From the NCBI RefSeq assembly GCF_900105175.1, contig NZ_LT629771.1, positions 5,972,622 through 6,036,621 of the forward strand: a stretch of 64,000 nucleotides of DNA, in the 5' to 3' direction. How positions within the stretch are numbered: position 1 is the stretch's first letter; each line of letters starts with the position of its first letter. This document shows, piece after piece, positions 1-8,368 of the stretch. The translations under genes were made by a program, and so were the position numbers. The DNA comes from Jiangella sp. DSM 45060 (GTDB taxonomy: Bacteria > Actinomycetota > Actinomycetes > Jiangellales > Jiangellaceae). The notes under the pieces were generated by a model. That model saw only the letters and a program-made list of their open reading frames with translations. It did no database searches and was not told the origin of the DNA.

Positions 1-1
1 C

Positions 2-292
2 AACCGCGGACGGATCATGGACCGTGGGCTCTGGCGCTACACACGGCACCCCAACTACTTCGGCGACGCCTGCGTCTGGTGGGGCCTGTGGCTGTGCGCG
101 TGCGTCACCTGGCCGGGCGCGGCCACCGTCGCATCGCCGCTGCTCATGACGTTCTTCCTGGCCCGCGGGACGGGCAAGGCGCTGACCGAGAAGCGCATGT
201 CCGGGCGGCCCGGTTACGCCGAGTACGTCGAGCGGACCAGCGGCATCGTCCCGTTGCCGCCGCGTCAGAGGTCGACCAGCGGGTCCGGATAG
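2..292 (+). CDS. DUF1295-family membrane protein, C-terminal part (5' end outside window)
   Basis: The reading frame is open from the first complete codon of the window, so the gene starts upstream. The visible residues (NRGRIMDRGLWRYTRHPNYFGD) match the C-terminal signature of DUF1295 / steroid 5-alpha-reductase-like membrane proteins, in which RHPNYFG is the most conserved motif. A hydrophobic stretch follows (WWGLWLCACVTWPG, then SPLLMTFFLARG), and the end (EKRM..RPGYAEYVERTSGIVPLPP) is also typical. Family members are predicted reductases or methyltransferases of lipid-like substrates; the substrate is unknown. The last 28 bp overlap the 3' end of the convergent photolyase gene. Confidence 0.85.
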   Translation, partial: NRGRIMDRGLWRYTRHPNYFGDACVWWGLWLCACVTWPGAATVASPLLMTFFLARGTGKALTEKRMSGRPGYAEYVERTSGIVPLPPRQRSTSGSG

Positions 293-1605
293 TCCAGGCC
301 CCGGCGACGGTCGTCCGGCAGCGTCCACGGCGTGTGGACGGCGGCGCCCTCGACGTCGCGCAGCTCGGGCACGTAGCGGCGGACGTAGGCGCCGTCGGGG
401 TCGAAGCGCTTGGCCTGGCGCAGCGGGTTGAGGACGCGGTTGGGCCGCGTGTCGTTGCCGGTGCCGGCCACCCACTGCCAGTTGCCGGCGTTGTTCGCGA
501 CGTCGCCGTCGACCAGCCAGCGGAAGAAGTGGGCGGCGCCGGCCCGCCAGTCGACCCGCAGGTTCTTCGTCAGGAACGACGCCGTCACCAGCCGGGCCCG
601 GTTGTGCATCCAGCCCTCGCGCAGCAGCTGGCGCATGCCGGCGTCGACGATCGGCACGCCGGTACGGCCCTCCTGCCAGGCCCGCAGTGCGTCGGCGTCA
701 TCGCGCCATTCGACGTCACGGCGCCGGTAGTCCTTCGCGGCGACGGACGGGACCGCCGCCGTCACCTGGTGGTGGAAGTCGCGCCAGGCCAGCTGCCGGA
801 CCTGTTCCGGGGCACAGCCGGCCAGCCGGTTGGCCACCTCGAGCGGCGAGACGCAGCCGAAGTGCAGGTACGGGCTGAGCCGCGAGGTCCGGTCGCCGGC
901 GAGGTCGTCGAGGTCCGGCTCGCCGTCGCCGGCCCTTCGGACGGCCGCCTCGAGGACGGCGCGCCCGGCGGTCTCGCCACCGTCGGGAAGATCGGGCGAG
1001 GAGTCGCCGTCGGACAGGTCCGTGACGGCAGGCAGCCGGCCGATCCGGTCGAGGGCGCCGCCAGCTCCGGGGATCGTCGGCGGCGCCGCGTGCTGGTCGC
1101 GCCACTCGACCGCGTCCCAGGCCCGCCAGTACGGAGTGAAGACGCGGTAGTGGTCGCCGCCGGCCGGGGCCAGCGCGCCGGGCGGGACCACCGTCACGCC
1201 GGGATGGGCCCGGAACCGCACGCCCCGCCCCGCGCACCCGTCGGCCAGCCGCTGCTCGCGGCGCTGGGCGTAGCCACTGACGTCGGCGCTGCACACCAGC
1301 GCCGTCGCCCCTGTCTCCGCGACTACCGCCATCGTCTCCTCGACGACGTCGCCGCGGCGCAGCACCAGGTTGCCGCCGCGCTGCCGCAACTGTTCGCGCA
1401 GGTCGGCCAGCGCCCGGGCGAGGAACGCGGCCCGGTTGGGCGCGGCGTTCCGGCCGCCCAGGATCGCGTCGTCCAGCACGAACAGCGGCACCACCCGGTC
1501 GGCGTGCTCGCAGGCGGCGGCCAGCGCCGGGTGGTCGTGCACCCGCAGGTCGCGGGTGAACAGCACCACTGCCGTCTTCTCCATCGTCGGACTCATACCC
1601 GTCAT
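265..1605 (-). CDS. phrB: deoxyribodipyrimidine photo-lyase (class I cryptochrome/photolyase)
   Basis: Light-driven, FAD-dependent repair of cyclobutane pyrimidine dimers is the expected role. The N-terminal alpha/beta antenna domain begins VVLFTRDLRVHDHPAL. The C-terminal FAD domain carries the hallmark blocks RLSPYLHFG, WRDFHHQ, GVPIVDAGMRQL, GWMHNRARLVTASFLTKNL, GDVANNAGNWQWVAGTGND and FDPDGAYVRRYVPEL. An Asn in the VANNAGNWQW block, where cryptochromes usually have Asp, favours repair activity. At 446 aa it is normal family length. Met1, Met4 (1596) and Met8 (1584) are all possible starts; Met8 fits the family N-terminus best, but no Shine-Dalgarno site decides. It is divergent from the SDR gene, with a 41-bp gap. 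Confidence 0.95.
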   Translation of the reverse strand: MTGMSPTMEKTAVVLFTRDLRVHDHPALAAACEHADRVVPLFVLDDAILGGRNAAPNRAAFLARALADLREQLRQRGGNLVLRRGDVVEETMAVVAETGATALVCSADVSGYAQRREQRLADGCAGRGVRFRAHPGVTVVPPGALAPAGGDHYRVFTPYWRAWDAVEWRDQHAAPPTIPGAGGALDRIGRLPAVTDLSDGDSSPDLPDGGETAGRAVLEAAVRRAGDGEPDLDDLAGDRTSRLSPYLHFGCVSPLEVANRLAGCAPEQVRQLAWRDFHHQVTAAVPSVAAKDYRRRDVEWRDDADALRAWQEGRTGVPIVDAGMRQLLREGWMHNRARLVTASFLTKNLRVDWRAGAAHFFRWLVDGDVANNAGNWQWVAGTGNDTRPNRVLNPLRQAKRFDPDGAYVRRYVPELRDVEGAAVHTPWTLPDDRRRGLDYPDPLVDL

Positions 1606-1646
1606 TCGAGGCCCATCCGCTCCCGGATGGGGTACGAACCCCCGAC

Positions 1647-3104
1647 ATGAGGGTTCTCGTCGCCGGCGCGACCGGCTATGTCGGCAGCCGCCTGGTCCCG
1701 CGGCTGGTCGCCGCCGGACGCACCGTCCGCTGCCTGGCCCGCGATCCCGGCAAGCTGCGCGACCAGCCCTGGGCGAGCGAGGTCGAGGTCGTGCGCGGCG
1801 ACGTGCTGGATCGGGCCGGCCTCGCCCCTGCCATGGAGGACGTCGACGTCGTGCACTATCTCGTGCACTCGCTGGCGACGCGCGGCTTCGCCGAGACCGA
1901 CCGGAGGGCGGCGACGACAGTGGCGGCGGCGGCCGCGGACGCCGGTGTGGGCCGGCTCGTCTACTTGGGCGGGTTGCACCCGCCGGCCACCGCCGGGCTC
2001 TCCGACCACCTGGCGTCGCGCACCGAGGTCGGCCGGATCTTCCTCGACGGGCCGGTACCGGCGGTCGTGCTGCAGGCCGGCGTGGTCATCGGCTCCGGTT
2101 CGGCCAGCTTCGAGATGCTGCGCCACCTCACCGAGCGGCTGCCCGTCAGCGTGACGCCACGCTGGGTGCACACCCGCACCCAGCCCATCGCGATCCGCGA
2201 CGTCCTCGCCCACCTGGTCGCGGCCACCACCCTGCCGGGCGAGCCGAACCGGACCTTCGACATCGGCGGCCCGGACGTGCTGACGTACGCGGACATGATG
2301 CGCGGCTATGCCCGCGTCGCCGGGCTGCCCCGCCGGGTGATCGTGCCGGTCCCGCTGCTGACGCCGTGGCTGTCCGCGCAGTGGGTGAACCTGGTGACGC
2401 CGGTGCCGCGATCCATCGCGGTCCCGCTGATCGAATCGCTCGAGCACGAGGCCGTCTGCACCGAGGACGACCTGCGCGACCTGCTGCCGGAGCCGGTCGA
2501 CCCGACGCCGTATGAGCGTGCGGTCGAGCTGGCGCTGGCCCGCATGCGCGACGGCGAGGTCGAGAGCCACTGGTCCGCCGCGTCGCCCGCCGGTGCGCCG
2601 TCGGACTCGCTGCCCAGTGATCCGTCCTGGTCCGGCGGCTCGGTGCGGGTGGACCAGCGGTCCGTACGGTGCGCCGTCCCGCCCGAACGGCTGTGGCGCG
2701 TGGTCGAAGGCATCGGCGGTCAGAACGGCTGGTACTCGTTCCCGCTGGCCTGGGCGGTGCGCGGCTGGGCCGACCGGCTCGTCGGTGGCGTCGGCCTGCG
2801 CCGCGGCCGCCGCGACCCGGCCCGGCTGCACCTCGGTGAGGCGCTGGACTGGTGGCGGGTCGAGGCGATCGAACGTGGCCGGCTGCTGCGACTGCGCGCG
2901 GAGATGAAGGTGCCGGGGAGGGCCTGGCTCGAACTGACGGTGACGCCCGACGGCGACGGCGCCCGCTACGGCCAGCGCGCGGTCTTCGTGCCCCGCGGCC
3001 TGACCGGCCAGCTCTACTGGTGGATGTTGTGGCCCTTCCACGGGATCATCTTCGGCGGCATGTCCCGCAACATCACCCGCACGGCCGCTCGTCCGAGCGT
3101 CTGA
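1647..3104 (+). CDS. SDR family NAD(P)-binding protein with C-terminal DUF2867 domain
   Basis: An atypical short-chain dehydrogenase/NmrA-like Rossmann domain starts at the first residue (VLVAGATGYVGSRLVPRLV, a GxxGxxG dinucleotide site) and covers about the first 300 residues. HYLVHSL and the GLHPP region are typical of the actinobacterial SDR/DUF2867 fusion. The C-terminal part (about 335-480), with WRVVEGIGGQNGWYSFPLAW and LYWWMLWPFHGIIFGGM, is DUF2867, a START-like hydrophobic pocket domain. The substrate is unknown. The stop codon lies inside the left arm of the hairpin element at 3101-3195, so termination and element are physically linked. Confidence 0.9.
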   Translation: MRVLVAGATGYVGSRLVPRLVAAGRTVRCLARDPGKLRDQPWASEVEVVRGDVLDRAGLAPAMEDVDVVHYLVHSLATRGFAETDRRAATTVAAAAADAGVGRLVYLGGLHPPATAGLSDHLASRTEVGRIFLDGPVPAVVLQAGVVIGSGSASFEMLRHLTERLPVSVTPRWVHTRTQPIAIRDVLAHLVAATTLPGEPNRTFDIGGPDVLTYADMMRGYARVAGLPRRVIVPVPLLTPWLSAQWVNLVTPVPRSIAVPLIESLEHEAVCTEDDLRDLLPEPVDPTPYERAVELALARMRDGEVESHWSAASPAGAPSDSLPSDPSWSGGSVRVDQRSVRCAVPPERLWRVVEGIGGQNGWYSFPLAWAVRGWADRLVGGVGLRRGRRDPARLHLGEALDWWRVEAIERGRLLRLRAEMKVPGRAWLELTVTPDGDGARYGQRAVFVPRGLTGQLYWWMLWPFHGIIFGGMSRNITRTAARPSV

Positions 3105-3195
3105 GGGGCGGAGGATGCGGAGCCGGCGTCAAGAGCGCCCGCGGCATGCTTCACCGCCGCGAAGCGGAGCCGGCGCAGCATCCTCCGCCCCTCAG
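3101..3195. repeat. hairpin-nested 59-nt repeat element, copy 1 (probable bidirectional terminator)
   Basis: A perfect 18-bp inverted repeat (3101-3118 ctgaggggcggaggatgc, 3178-3195 its reverse complement) encloses a 59-nt core at 3119-3177. The core recurs at 5838-5896 with one substitution. It starts and nearly ends with the direct repeat ggagccggcg and contains the small inverted pair cgcggc/gccgcg. The left arm includes the stop codon of the SDR gene, and the right arm ends 8 bp before the MMPL stop codon. The element therefore fills the convergent junction and probably ends transcription from both sides. There is no T-tract. Confidence 0.8.
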
Positions 3196-3202
3196 GCGCG
3201 GG

Positions 3203-5236
3203 CTAGCGATCCGTGCGCTTCGGCCACCAGACGCGTGGGCCGAGGTCGTAGGCGAGGGCGGGCACGAGCAGCGAGCGGACGACGAAGGTGTCGAGCAGCA
3301 CGCCGAACGCGACGAGGAAGGCGATCTGCGCCAGGAACAGGATCGGGATCACCGCGAGCGCCGAGAACGTGGCCGCGAGCACCAGCCCCGCCGACGTGAT
3401 GACGCCGCCGGTGACGGCGAGCCCGCGCAGCACGCCGGGCCGCGTGCCGATGCTCGCCGACTCCTCCCGCACCCGGCTCATCAGGAAGATGTTGTAGTCG
3501 ATGCCGAGCGCCACGAGGAACACGAACGCGAACAGCGGCACGCCGGGGTCGGCGCCGGGCCAGCCGAGGACGTGGTCGAAGACCAGCCCGGCCACGCCCA
3601 GCGTCGCGGCGAAGCTCAGCACGACGGTGAGCACCAGCAGCACGGGCGCCAGGACGGAGCGCAGCAGCCCGATCAGCACGAGCAGGATCACCGCCAGCAC
3701 CACCGGGATGATCAGGGTGCGGTCGCGGGCGGAGATCTCGTTGGTGTCCAGCAGTTCGGCAGTCCGGCCGCCCACCAGCACGTCCTCGCCGACGTCGTCG
3801 AGGGCGGCCCGCAACTCGCGGACGGTGCCGACGGCGGCGTCGCTGTCGGCGGGGTCGGCGAGGGTCAGCTCGAGCAGCGCACGGTCACCGGCGATCTGCG
3901 GCTCCGGCGCGTTCGCCGCCGGGCTCACGCCGTCGACGCCCGTGGCCGCCTGAGCCACCCGGTCCGCGTCGCCGGACGAGCTCAGGACGAGCACCGGCGA
4001 GCCGGAGCCGCCGGGGAAGTGCCGGCTCAACGCCTCCTGACCCTCGACCGCCTCGACCCGATCGAGGAACAGCTCGCTCTCGCTGACGCCGTCGGCGCGG
4101 AAGGTGGGCACGAGCGCGGTCAGCGCCAGCAGCACCGCGCCAACCCCGGCCCACAGTGCGCGGGGGCGCCGGCCGACCAGCCGGGCGACGCGGTCCCACA
4201 CGCCGGCGCGCTCCGGCGCCTCCGAGCCGTACCGCGGCCGGAACGGCCAGAACGCCGCCCGCCCGAGCAGCACCAGGACGGCCGGCAGGAAGGTCAGCGC
4301 CGCCAGCAGCGAGGCGCCGATGCCGAGGGCGGCCACCGGGCCCAGGCTGCGGTTGGAGTTCAGGTTCGACAGCAGCAGGCAGAGCACACCGGCGATGACG
4401 GTGCCGCCGGAGGCTACGATCGGCCCGGCCGCCCGCCGCAGCGCCGTCGCCATCGCCTCGAACCGGCCGCGGTGCTCGCGCAGCTCCTCGCGGTAGCGGG
4501 CGACCAGGAGCAGCGCGTAGTCCGTCGCGGCGCCGACGACGAGGATCGACATGATGCCCTGGCTCTGCCCGTTCAACGTCAGCGTGCCGGCGTCGGCCAG
4601 CAGGTACACCGCCCACGACGCCAGGCCGAGCCCGAGCACCGACGACACCAGCACGGCGAGCGGCAGGATCGGGCTGCGGTAGACCACCAGCAGGATCACC
4701 AGCACCACGGCCAGCGCCACCACCAGCAGCACGCCGTCGATGCCCGCGAACGCCGATCCCAGGTCGGCGGCGAACCCGGCCGGGCCGGTCACGTGCACGG
4801 CGGCGCCCGCCGCCTCGCCCAGGGTGGCCCGGATCTCCTCGACGACGGCGTCGACCTCGGCCGCGCCGGAAGTGTCGATCTGGACGACGGCGGTGAGCGC
4901 GTTACCGTCCTCGGACGGGATCGGCGGGCTGACCGGCGGGGTGACGCCGTCGAGCCCGGCCACCCGCTCGAGCTGGGCCGCGGCCTCGCCGGCCGCCTCG
5001 GGCGCCAGCCCGTCCGGGGCCTCCCAGACCACGACCGCCGGCAGGACGTCGGCGTCCTGGAAGTCCGCCCGCGCGTCGGCGACCTCGGTGGACTCGGCGT
5101 CGGAGGGCAGGAACGCGGCGTTGTCGTTCTCGGCGACCTCGCCGAGCCGGCCCGCGTACGGGCCGCCGACAGCGCCGACCGCCAGCCACCCGAGCAGGAG
5201 GAGGACGGGGACGAGCCAGCGCAGCCGAGAGGGCAT
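3203..5236 (-). CDS. MMPL/RND family membrane transporter
   Basis: A 677-aa inner-membrane exporter of the actinobacterial MMPL type. It has an N-terminal TM segment (LRWLVPVLLLLGWLAVGAVGG), an extracytoplasmic loop, a six-helix block with MSILVVGAATDYALLLVARYREELR, a second loop, and a second block with FVFLVALGIDYNIFLMSRVREE. The two GxxxDY motifs are the proton-relay signature of the family. Members export lipids, siderophores or drugs; the substrate here is unknown. It lies 47 bp downstream of a MarR regulator on the same strand, and the palindrome at 5263-5285 in that gap suggests MarR control, as in many drug or fatty-acid efflux pairs. Confidence 0.93.
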   Translation of the reverse strand: MPSRLRWLVPVLLLLGWLAVGAVGGPYAGRLGEVAENDNAAFLPSDAESTEVADARADFQDADVLPAVVVWEAPDGLAPEAAGEAAAQLERVAGLDGVTPPVSPPIPSEDGNALTAVVQIDTSGAAEVDAVVEEIRATLGEAAGAAVHVTGPAGFAADLGSAFAGIDGVLLVVALAVVLVILLVVYRSPILPLAVLVSSVLGLGLASWAVYLLADAGTLTLNGQSQGIMSILVVGAATDYALLLVARYREELREHRGRFEAMATALRRAAGPIVASGGTVIAGVLCLLLSNLNSNRSLGPVAALGIGASLLAALTFLPAVLVLLGRAAFWPFRPRYGSEAPERAGVWDRVARLVGRRPRALWAGVGAVLLALTALVPTFRADGVSESELFLDRVEAVEGQEALSRHFPGGSGSPVLVLSSSGDADRVAQAATGVDGVSPAANAPEPQIAGDRALLELTLADPADSDAAVGTVRELRAALDDVGEDVLVGGRTAELLDTNEISARDRTLIIPVVLAVILLVLIGLLRSVLAPVLLVLTVVLSFAATLGVAGLVFDHVLGWPGADPGVPLFAFVFLVALGIDYNIFLMSRVREESASIGTRPGVLRGLAVTGGVITSAGLVLAATFSALAVIPILFLAQIAFLVAFGVLLDTFVVRSLLVPALAYDLGPRVWWPKRTDR

Positions 5237-5251
5237 GCTCGGGCCTTTCGT

Positions 5252-5285
5252 TTCGATGGTCGAATATCTCGATCGTCGAGATATT
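5252..5285. promoter_or_regulatory. probable MarR operator upstream of the MMPL transporter
   Basis: A perfect inverted repeat, AATATCTCGA-TCG-TCGAGATATT (5263-5285), overlaps the marR stop codon and is directly preceded by a second one, TTCGA-TGG-TCGAA (5252-5264). Both lie 16-50 bp upstream of the MMPL start codon. The AT-rich sequence stands out in this genome and has the size expected of a MarR dimer site. Binding is inferred from position and symmetry. Confidence 0.7.
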
Positions 5286-5784
5286 ACCCGCGCCCGGCCC
5301 CGTCACGCTCCCGGTGGGCGACGAGCGCCTCGAGCGCCGTCGTCAGGAACCGCTGCACGACGTCGAGGTCGTGCTCGTCGTACCCGGCGAGCCGGTCCGC
5401 CATGTCGACCGCCAGCGGGCCGAAGTAGGCCGGGCCGAGCGCGGCGGCCGACGGCTCCAGCCGGACCAGCACCCGGCGGCGGTCGCGCGGATCGGTCTCG
5501 CGGCGCAGGTGGCCCGACGCGACCAGCCGGTCGACGAGCGCCGTCACCGATGCCGACGAGAGTCCCAGTTCGCGCCCGATCGCGCCGGCCGTGACGTCGC
5601 GGCCCTCGCGCGCGGCTGCCACCAGGACGAGCAGCGCGCGGGCGGCGGAGTGGTCGATGTCGTGGGCCGCACCGAAGCGGCGGGCGAGGTCGGCCATCTC
5701 GGCGCCGAGCAACTGGAGCTGCCTGATGACGGCGTCGGTGCGCGCGTCCCTCGGCCCCGCCTCGCCGGGCGTCTCCGTCGCCAT
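5284..5784 (-). CDS. MarR family transcriptional regulator
   Basis: A 166-aa winged-helix repressor. The helix-turn-helix lies at about residues 60-105 (TAGAIGRELGLSSASVTALVDRLVASGHLRRETDPRDRRRVLVRLEP), including the DPRDRR wing that is nearly invariant in MarR proteins. Flanking helices would form the dimer and ligand pocket. It is encoded just upstream of, and on the same strand as, the MMPL exporter and probably represses it. The palindrome overlapping its stop codon is the best operator candidate. No similar palindrome is evident before its own start. Confidence 0.9.
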   Translation of the reverse strand: MATETPGEAGPRDARTDAVIRQLQLLGAEMADLARRFGAAHDIDHSAARALLVLVAAAREGRDVTAGAIGRELGLSSASVTALVDRLVASGHLRRETDPRDRRRVLVRLEPSAAALGPAYFGPLAVDMADRLAGYDEHDLDVVQRFLTTALEALVAHRERDGAGRG

Positions 5785-5817
5785 GGGGTCATGGTCGCAG
5801 ACACCCGCGCCCGCGGG

Positions 5818-5916
5818 CCGGAGGGATCGGTGGATGTGGAGCCGGCGTCAAGAGCGCCCGCGGCATGCTTCACCGCCGCGTAGCGGAGCCGGCGCAACAT
5901 CCACCGATCCCTCCGG
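5818..5916. repeat. hairpin-nested 59-nt repeat element, copy 2
   Basis: A perfect 20-bp inverted repeat (left arm 5818-5837, right arm 5897-5916; arm ccggagggatcggtggatgt) encloses a 59-nt core (5838-5896) that matches 3119-3177 at 58 of 59 positions, in the same orientation. The stem sequence is unrelated in detail to that of copy 1 yet equally perfectly paired. The element lies 11 bp downstream of the fasciclin gene stop codon and upstream of marR, which is a terminator position. Confidence 0.8.
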
Positions 5917-5927
5917 GTCGCCCTTTC

Positions 5928-6611
5928 TCACATCGGCGGCATCAGCACGCCGTCGATGAGGTAGACGGTCGCATTGGCCGTGGTGACACCGCCGCAGATG
6001 ACGTTGGCGTCGTTGACGGTCATCGCGTCCGGCGTGCCGGCGACGGTCACGGGCGCGCCCTGGACCGTCGTCTGCTCGCCGACCACCTGGTCGGGCGACA
6101 GCTGGCCGGGCACCACGTGGTACGTCAGCACCGTCGTCAGCAGGTCGGCGTCGGTCGACAGCGTCGTCAGCGTGGCCGGGTCGACCGCTGCGAACGCGTC
6201 GTCCACGGGCGCGAAGACGGTGAACTCGCCGCCGTTCAGCGTGTCGACGAGGTTGACCTGCGGGTTCAGCTCGCCGGACACGGCCGAGACGAGCGTCGTC
6301 AGGATCGGGTTGTTCGACGCGGCCACCGCGACCGGGTCGTCGGACATGCCCTCCACCGACCCCTCGCCGTCGGGCACCTGGGACGCGTAGTCGGCGCAGC
6401 CCGGGCCGACCGGGCCGGCCATCGGTTCCTCCGTCATCTCGTCGGCCGGCTCGCCGGCGTCCTCGCTCGGCGCCGCGGAGCTGTCGCCGCTGCCGCCGTT
6501 GCCGCTCGCCGTCGAGTCGTCGTCGCCGTCGTCGCCGCAGGCGGACAACGTCAGTGTGAGAGCGGCGGCGGTCGCCAGCAGGACGGGGACTCGCCTGGTC
6601 AGGAGCTTCAT
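5928..6611 (-). CDS. fasciclin (FAS1) domain lipoprotein
   Basis: The 227-aa protein has a lipoprotein signal peptide ([16 protein letters not shown], lipobox LSAC), a low-complexity acidic linker (about 25-70), and one FAS1 domain (about 85-227). The domain shows [27 protein letters not shown] and [10 protein letters not shown], the H1 and YH motifs of the family, and ends [14 protein letters not shown]1 lipoproteins act outside the cytoplasmic membrane in adhesion or protein interaction. The start has GAGGAA at good spacing. It follows the molybdopterin oxidoreductase gene by 51 bp on the same strand. Pairing of FAS1 proteins with sulfite-oxidase-fold enzymes recurs in actinobacteria and suggests a joint extracytoplasmic role. 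Confidence 0.93.
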   Translation of the reverse strand: MKLLTRRVPVLLATAAALTLTLSACGDDGDDDSTASGNGGSGDSSAAPSEDAGEPADEMTEEPMAGPVGPGCADYASQVPDGEGSVEGMSDDPVAVAASNNPILTTLVSAVSGELNPQVNLVDTLNGGEFTVFAPVDDAFAAVDPATLTTLSTDADLLTTVLTYHVVPGQLSPDQVVGEQTTVQGAPVTVAGTPDAMTVNDANVICGGVTTANATVYLIDGVLMPPM

Positions 6612-6662
6612 GATCGGTTCCTCTCGTGCTCGTTCTGATGGGTGTCGGGTCGTGTCGGGGAG

Positions 6663-8303
6663 TCAGGTCACGCGCACCACCACCGAATGCCAGCCGCTGG
6701 ACCCGTCCGGGAACGGCGGTGCCTGCTCGTCGGTCTGCCGGTCGCCGGCGCCGTCGGTAGCGCGGACGCGCAGCGTGTGGTTGCCCGGTTCGGCGTCCCA
6801 GTCCCACGACCACTGCCGCCAGGTGTCCGCCGACGCCTCGGCGGCCAGCCGCGCGGGCCGCCAGTCGCCGTCGTCCACCTGCACCTCGACCCCGGCGACG
6901 CCGCGGTGCTGCGCCCACGCCACCCCGGCGACGACGGTCCGGCCGGCAGGCAGCTCGGCGAACGACCCCGGCACGTCGATGCGCGACGCCGTCTTGATCG
7001 GGGCCTCGGCCGCCCAGCCGCGGTCGGTCCAGTAGGCGGTGGCGCGGTCGAAGCGGGTCAACTCCAGGTCCGTGACCCACTTCGTCGCCGACACGTAGCC
7101 GTACAGGCCGGGGACGACGAGGCGGGCGGGGAAGCCGTGCGCCACCGGCAGCGGCTCACCGTTCATGCCGATCGCCAGCAGCGCGTCCCGCCCGTCCGTG
7201 ACGACGTCCAGCGGCGTGCCCGCCGTGAACCCGTCGACGCTGGTCGAGAGCAGCATGTCGGCGTCGGCGCTCGGGTTCGCCCGGGCCAGCAGGCCGGCCA
7301 GCGGGTAGCCGAGCCAGACGGCGTTTCCGGCCAGCTCGCCGCCGACCTCGTTGGAGACGCAGGTGAGCGTGATCATGCGCTCCACCAGGTCCAGCCCGAG
7401 CACGTCGTCGAAGTCGAGCTCGATCTCCCGCTCCACCATCCCGTGGATCCGCAGCCGCCACTCCTCCGGCGTCACGCGCGGCAGGTCGAGCGCGGTGTCG
7501 ACGCGGTAGAAGTCCGGGTTCGGTGTGGTGAACGGCGACACCCCCGCGACGTCCAGTTCGGCGCCGGCCGGGACCGCGGGCGCCGGATCGCTCGGCGGCG
7601 GGAGCCGCAGCGCATCGCGTGCCGCCCGCACGTCGGCCAGCGTCTGCCCGAACCGCCGCCCGCCGACCGCCGACAGCACCGCCAGGCCCGCCACCGCCGC
7701 CGTCAGCACGACGACCTCCCGCCGCGACGGCCGCTTTGCCTCCGCCCTGCCGACACCCGCCCTGCCGACGCCCGCCCCCTCGGGGTCGGCGTCGGTGTCG
7801 GTGCCGGTGGGGTCGTCGCCTCGGCCTGCAGTCACCCTGGTCCCGGGCGCGCCGGAAACGGCGCGGAGCCGCCCCACCAGCACCGTCAGCGCCACTACGC
7901 CCGCGACGACCCCGGCGAGGGTCGGCACCGCCCAGGCCGCGGTGGCCGTCGGACGGTTCAGGGCCGCGGCGACCGCCACGGCGCCCAGCACCAGCAGCAC
8001 CGCCGCGCCGGCCCACCGCCGCCACAGCTCGAGCAGTCCGCCCGCCGCCGACACCAGCAGCAGCACGCCGGCCATCCCGGCCAGCAGCACCTGCTTGTCG
8101 TTCTCGCCGAACGTGCGGATGGCGAAGCTCTTCAGCCACTCCGGCGTCAGGTCCACGAACGTGTTGCCGACCGCCAGGAACGGCGCCGCGGCCGGCTCCG
8201 CCACGAGCGCCGCGACCAGTTCGCCGACGCCCAGGGTGAGCCCGCCGGCCGCGATTCCGGCCAGCGCGGCCAGTGCTCGAGTCCCCCACCGGTGCGTCGT
8301 CAT
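6663..8303 (-). CDS. membrane-anchored molybdopterin-dependent oxidoreductase (sulfite oxidase fold)
   Basis: The N-terminal third holds several TM helices (RALAALAGIAAGGLTLGVGELVAAL, VLLAGMAGVLLLVSAAGG, GAAVLLVLGAVAVAAAL, TLAGVVAGVVALTVLVG, then VVVLTAAVAGLAVL). The rest is a sulfite-oxidase-like Mo-cofactor domain. ITLTCVSNEVGG carries the cysteine that ligates molybdenum, followed by WLGYPLAGLL and GFPARLVVPGLYGYVSAKW-type motifs and a C-terminal Ig-like dimerisation domain. The start at 8303 (MTTHRWGTR) is chosen because the upstream extension is Arg-rich and unlike the family. The catalytic domain should face outside. The substrate is unknown; partners may include the adjacent FAS1 lipoprotein. 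Confidence 0.9.
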   Translation of the reverse strand: MTTHRWGTRALAALAGIAAGGLTLGVGELVAALVAEPAAAPFLAVGNTFVDLTPEWLKSFAIRTFGENDKQVLLAGMAGVLLLVSAAGGLLELWRRWAGAAVLLVLGAVAVAAALNRPTATAAWAVPTLAGVVAGVVALTVLVGRLRAVSGAPGTRVTAGRGDDPTGTDTDADPEGAGVGRAGVGRAEAKRPSRREVVVLTAAVAGLAVLSAVGGRRFGQTLADVRAARDALRLPPPSDPAPAVPAGAELDVAGVSPFTTPNPDFYRVDTALDLPRVTPEEWRLRIHGMVEREIELDFDDVLGLDLVERMITLTCVSNEVGGELAGNAVWLGYPLAGLLARANPSADADMLLSTSVDGFTAGTPLDVVTDGRDALLAIGMNGEPLPVAHGFPARLVVPGLYGYVSATKWVTDLELTRFDRATAYWTDRGWAAEAPIKTASRIDVPGSFAELPAGRTVVAGVAWAQHRGVAGVEVQVDDGDWRPARLAAEASADTWRQWSWDWDAEPGNHTLRVRATDGAGDRQTDEQAPPFPDGSSGWHSVVVRVT

Positions 8304-8368
8304 GCCCCGTGTTCGACGCGACTCCGGGCCCGGATTGGTCGCGTCCCGGGAATCAGCCGTTCGGCCGG

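Noticed and set aside
3101-5916. Composite transposon made of the two 59-nt elements around marR-MMPL
   Set aside because: The locus-specific arms differ, no transposase or target duplication is seen, and marR-MMPL look native in codon use. A recombination hazard remains possible but not a transposon.
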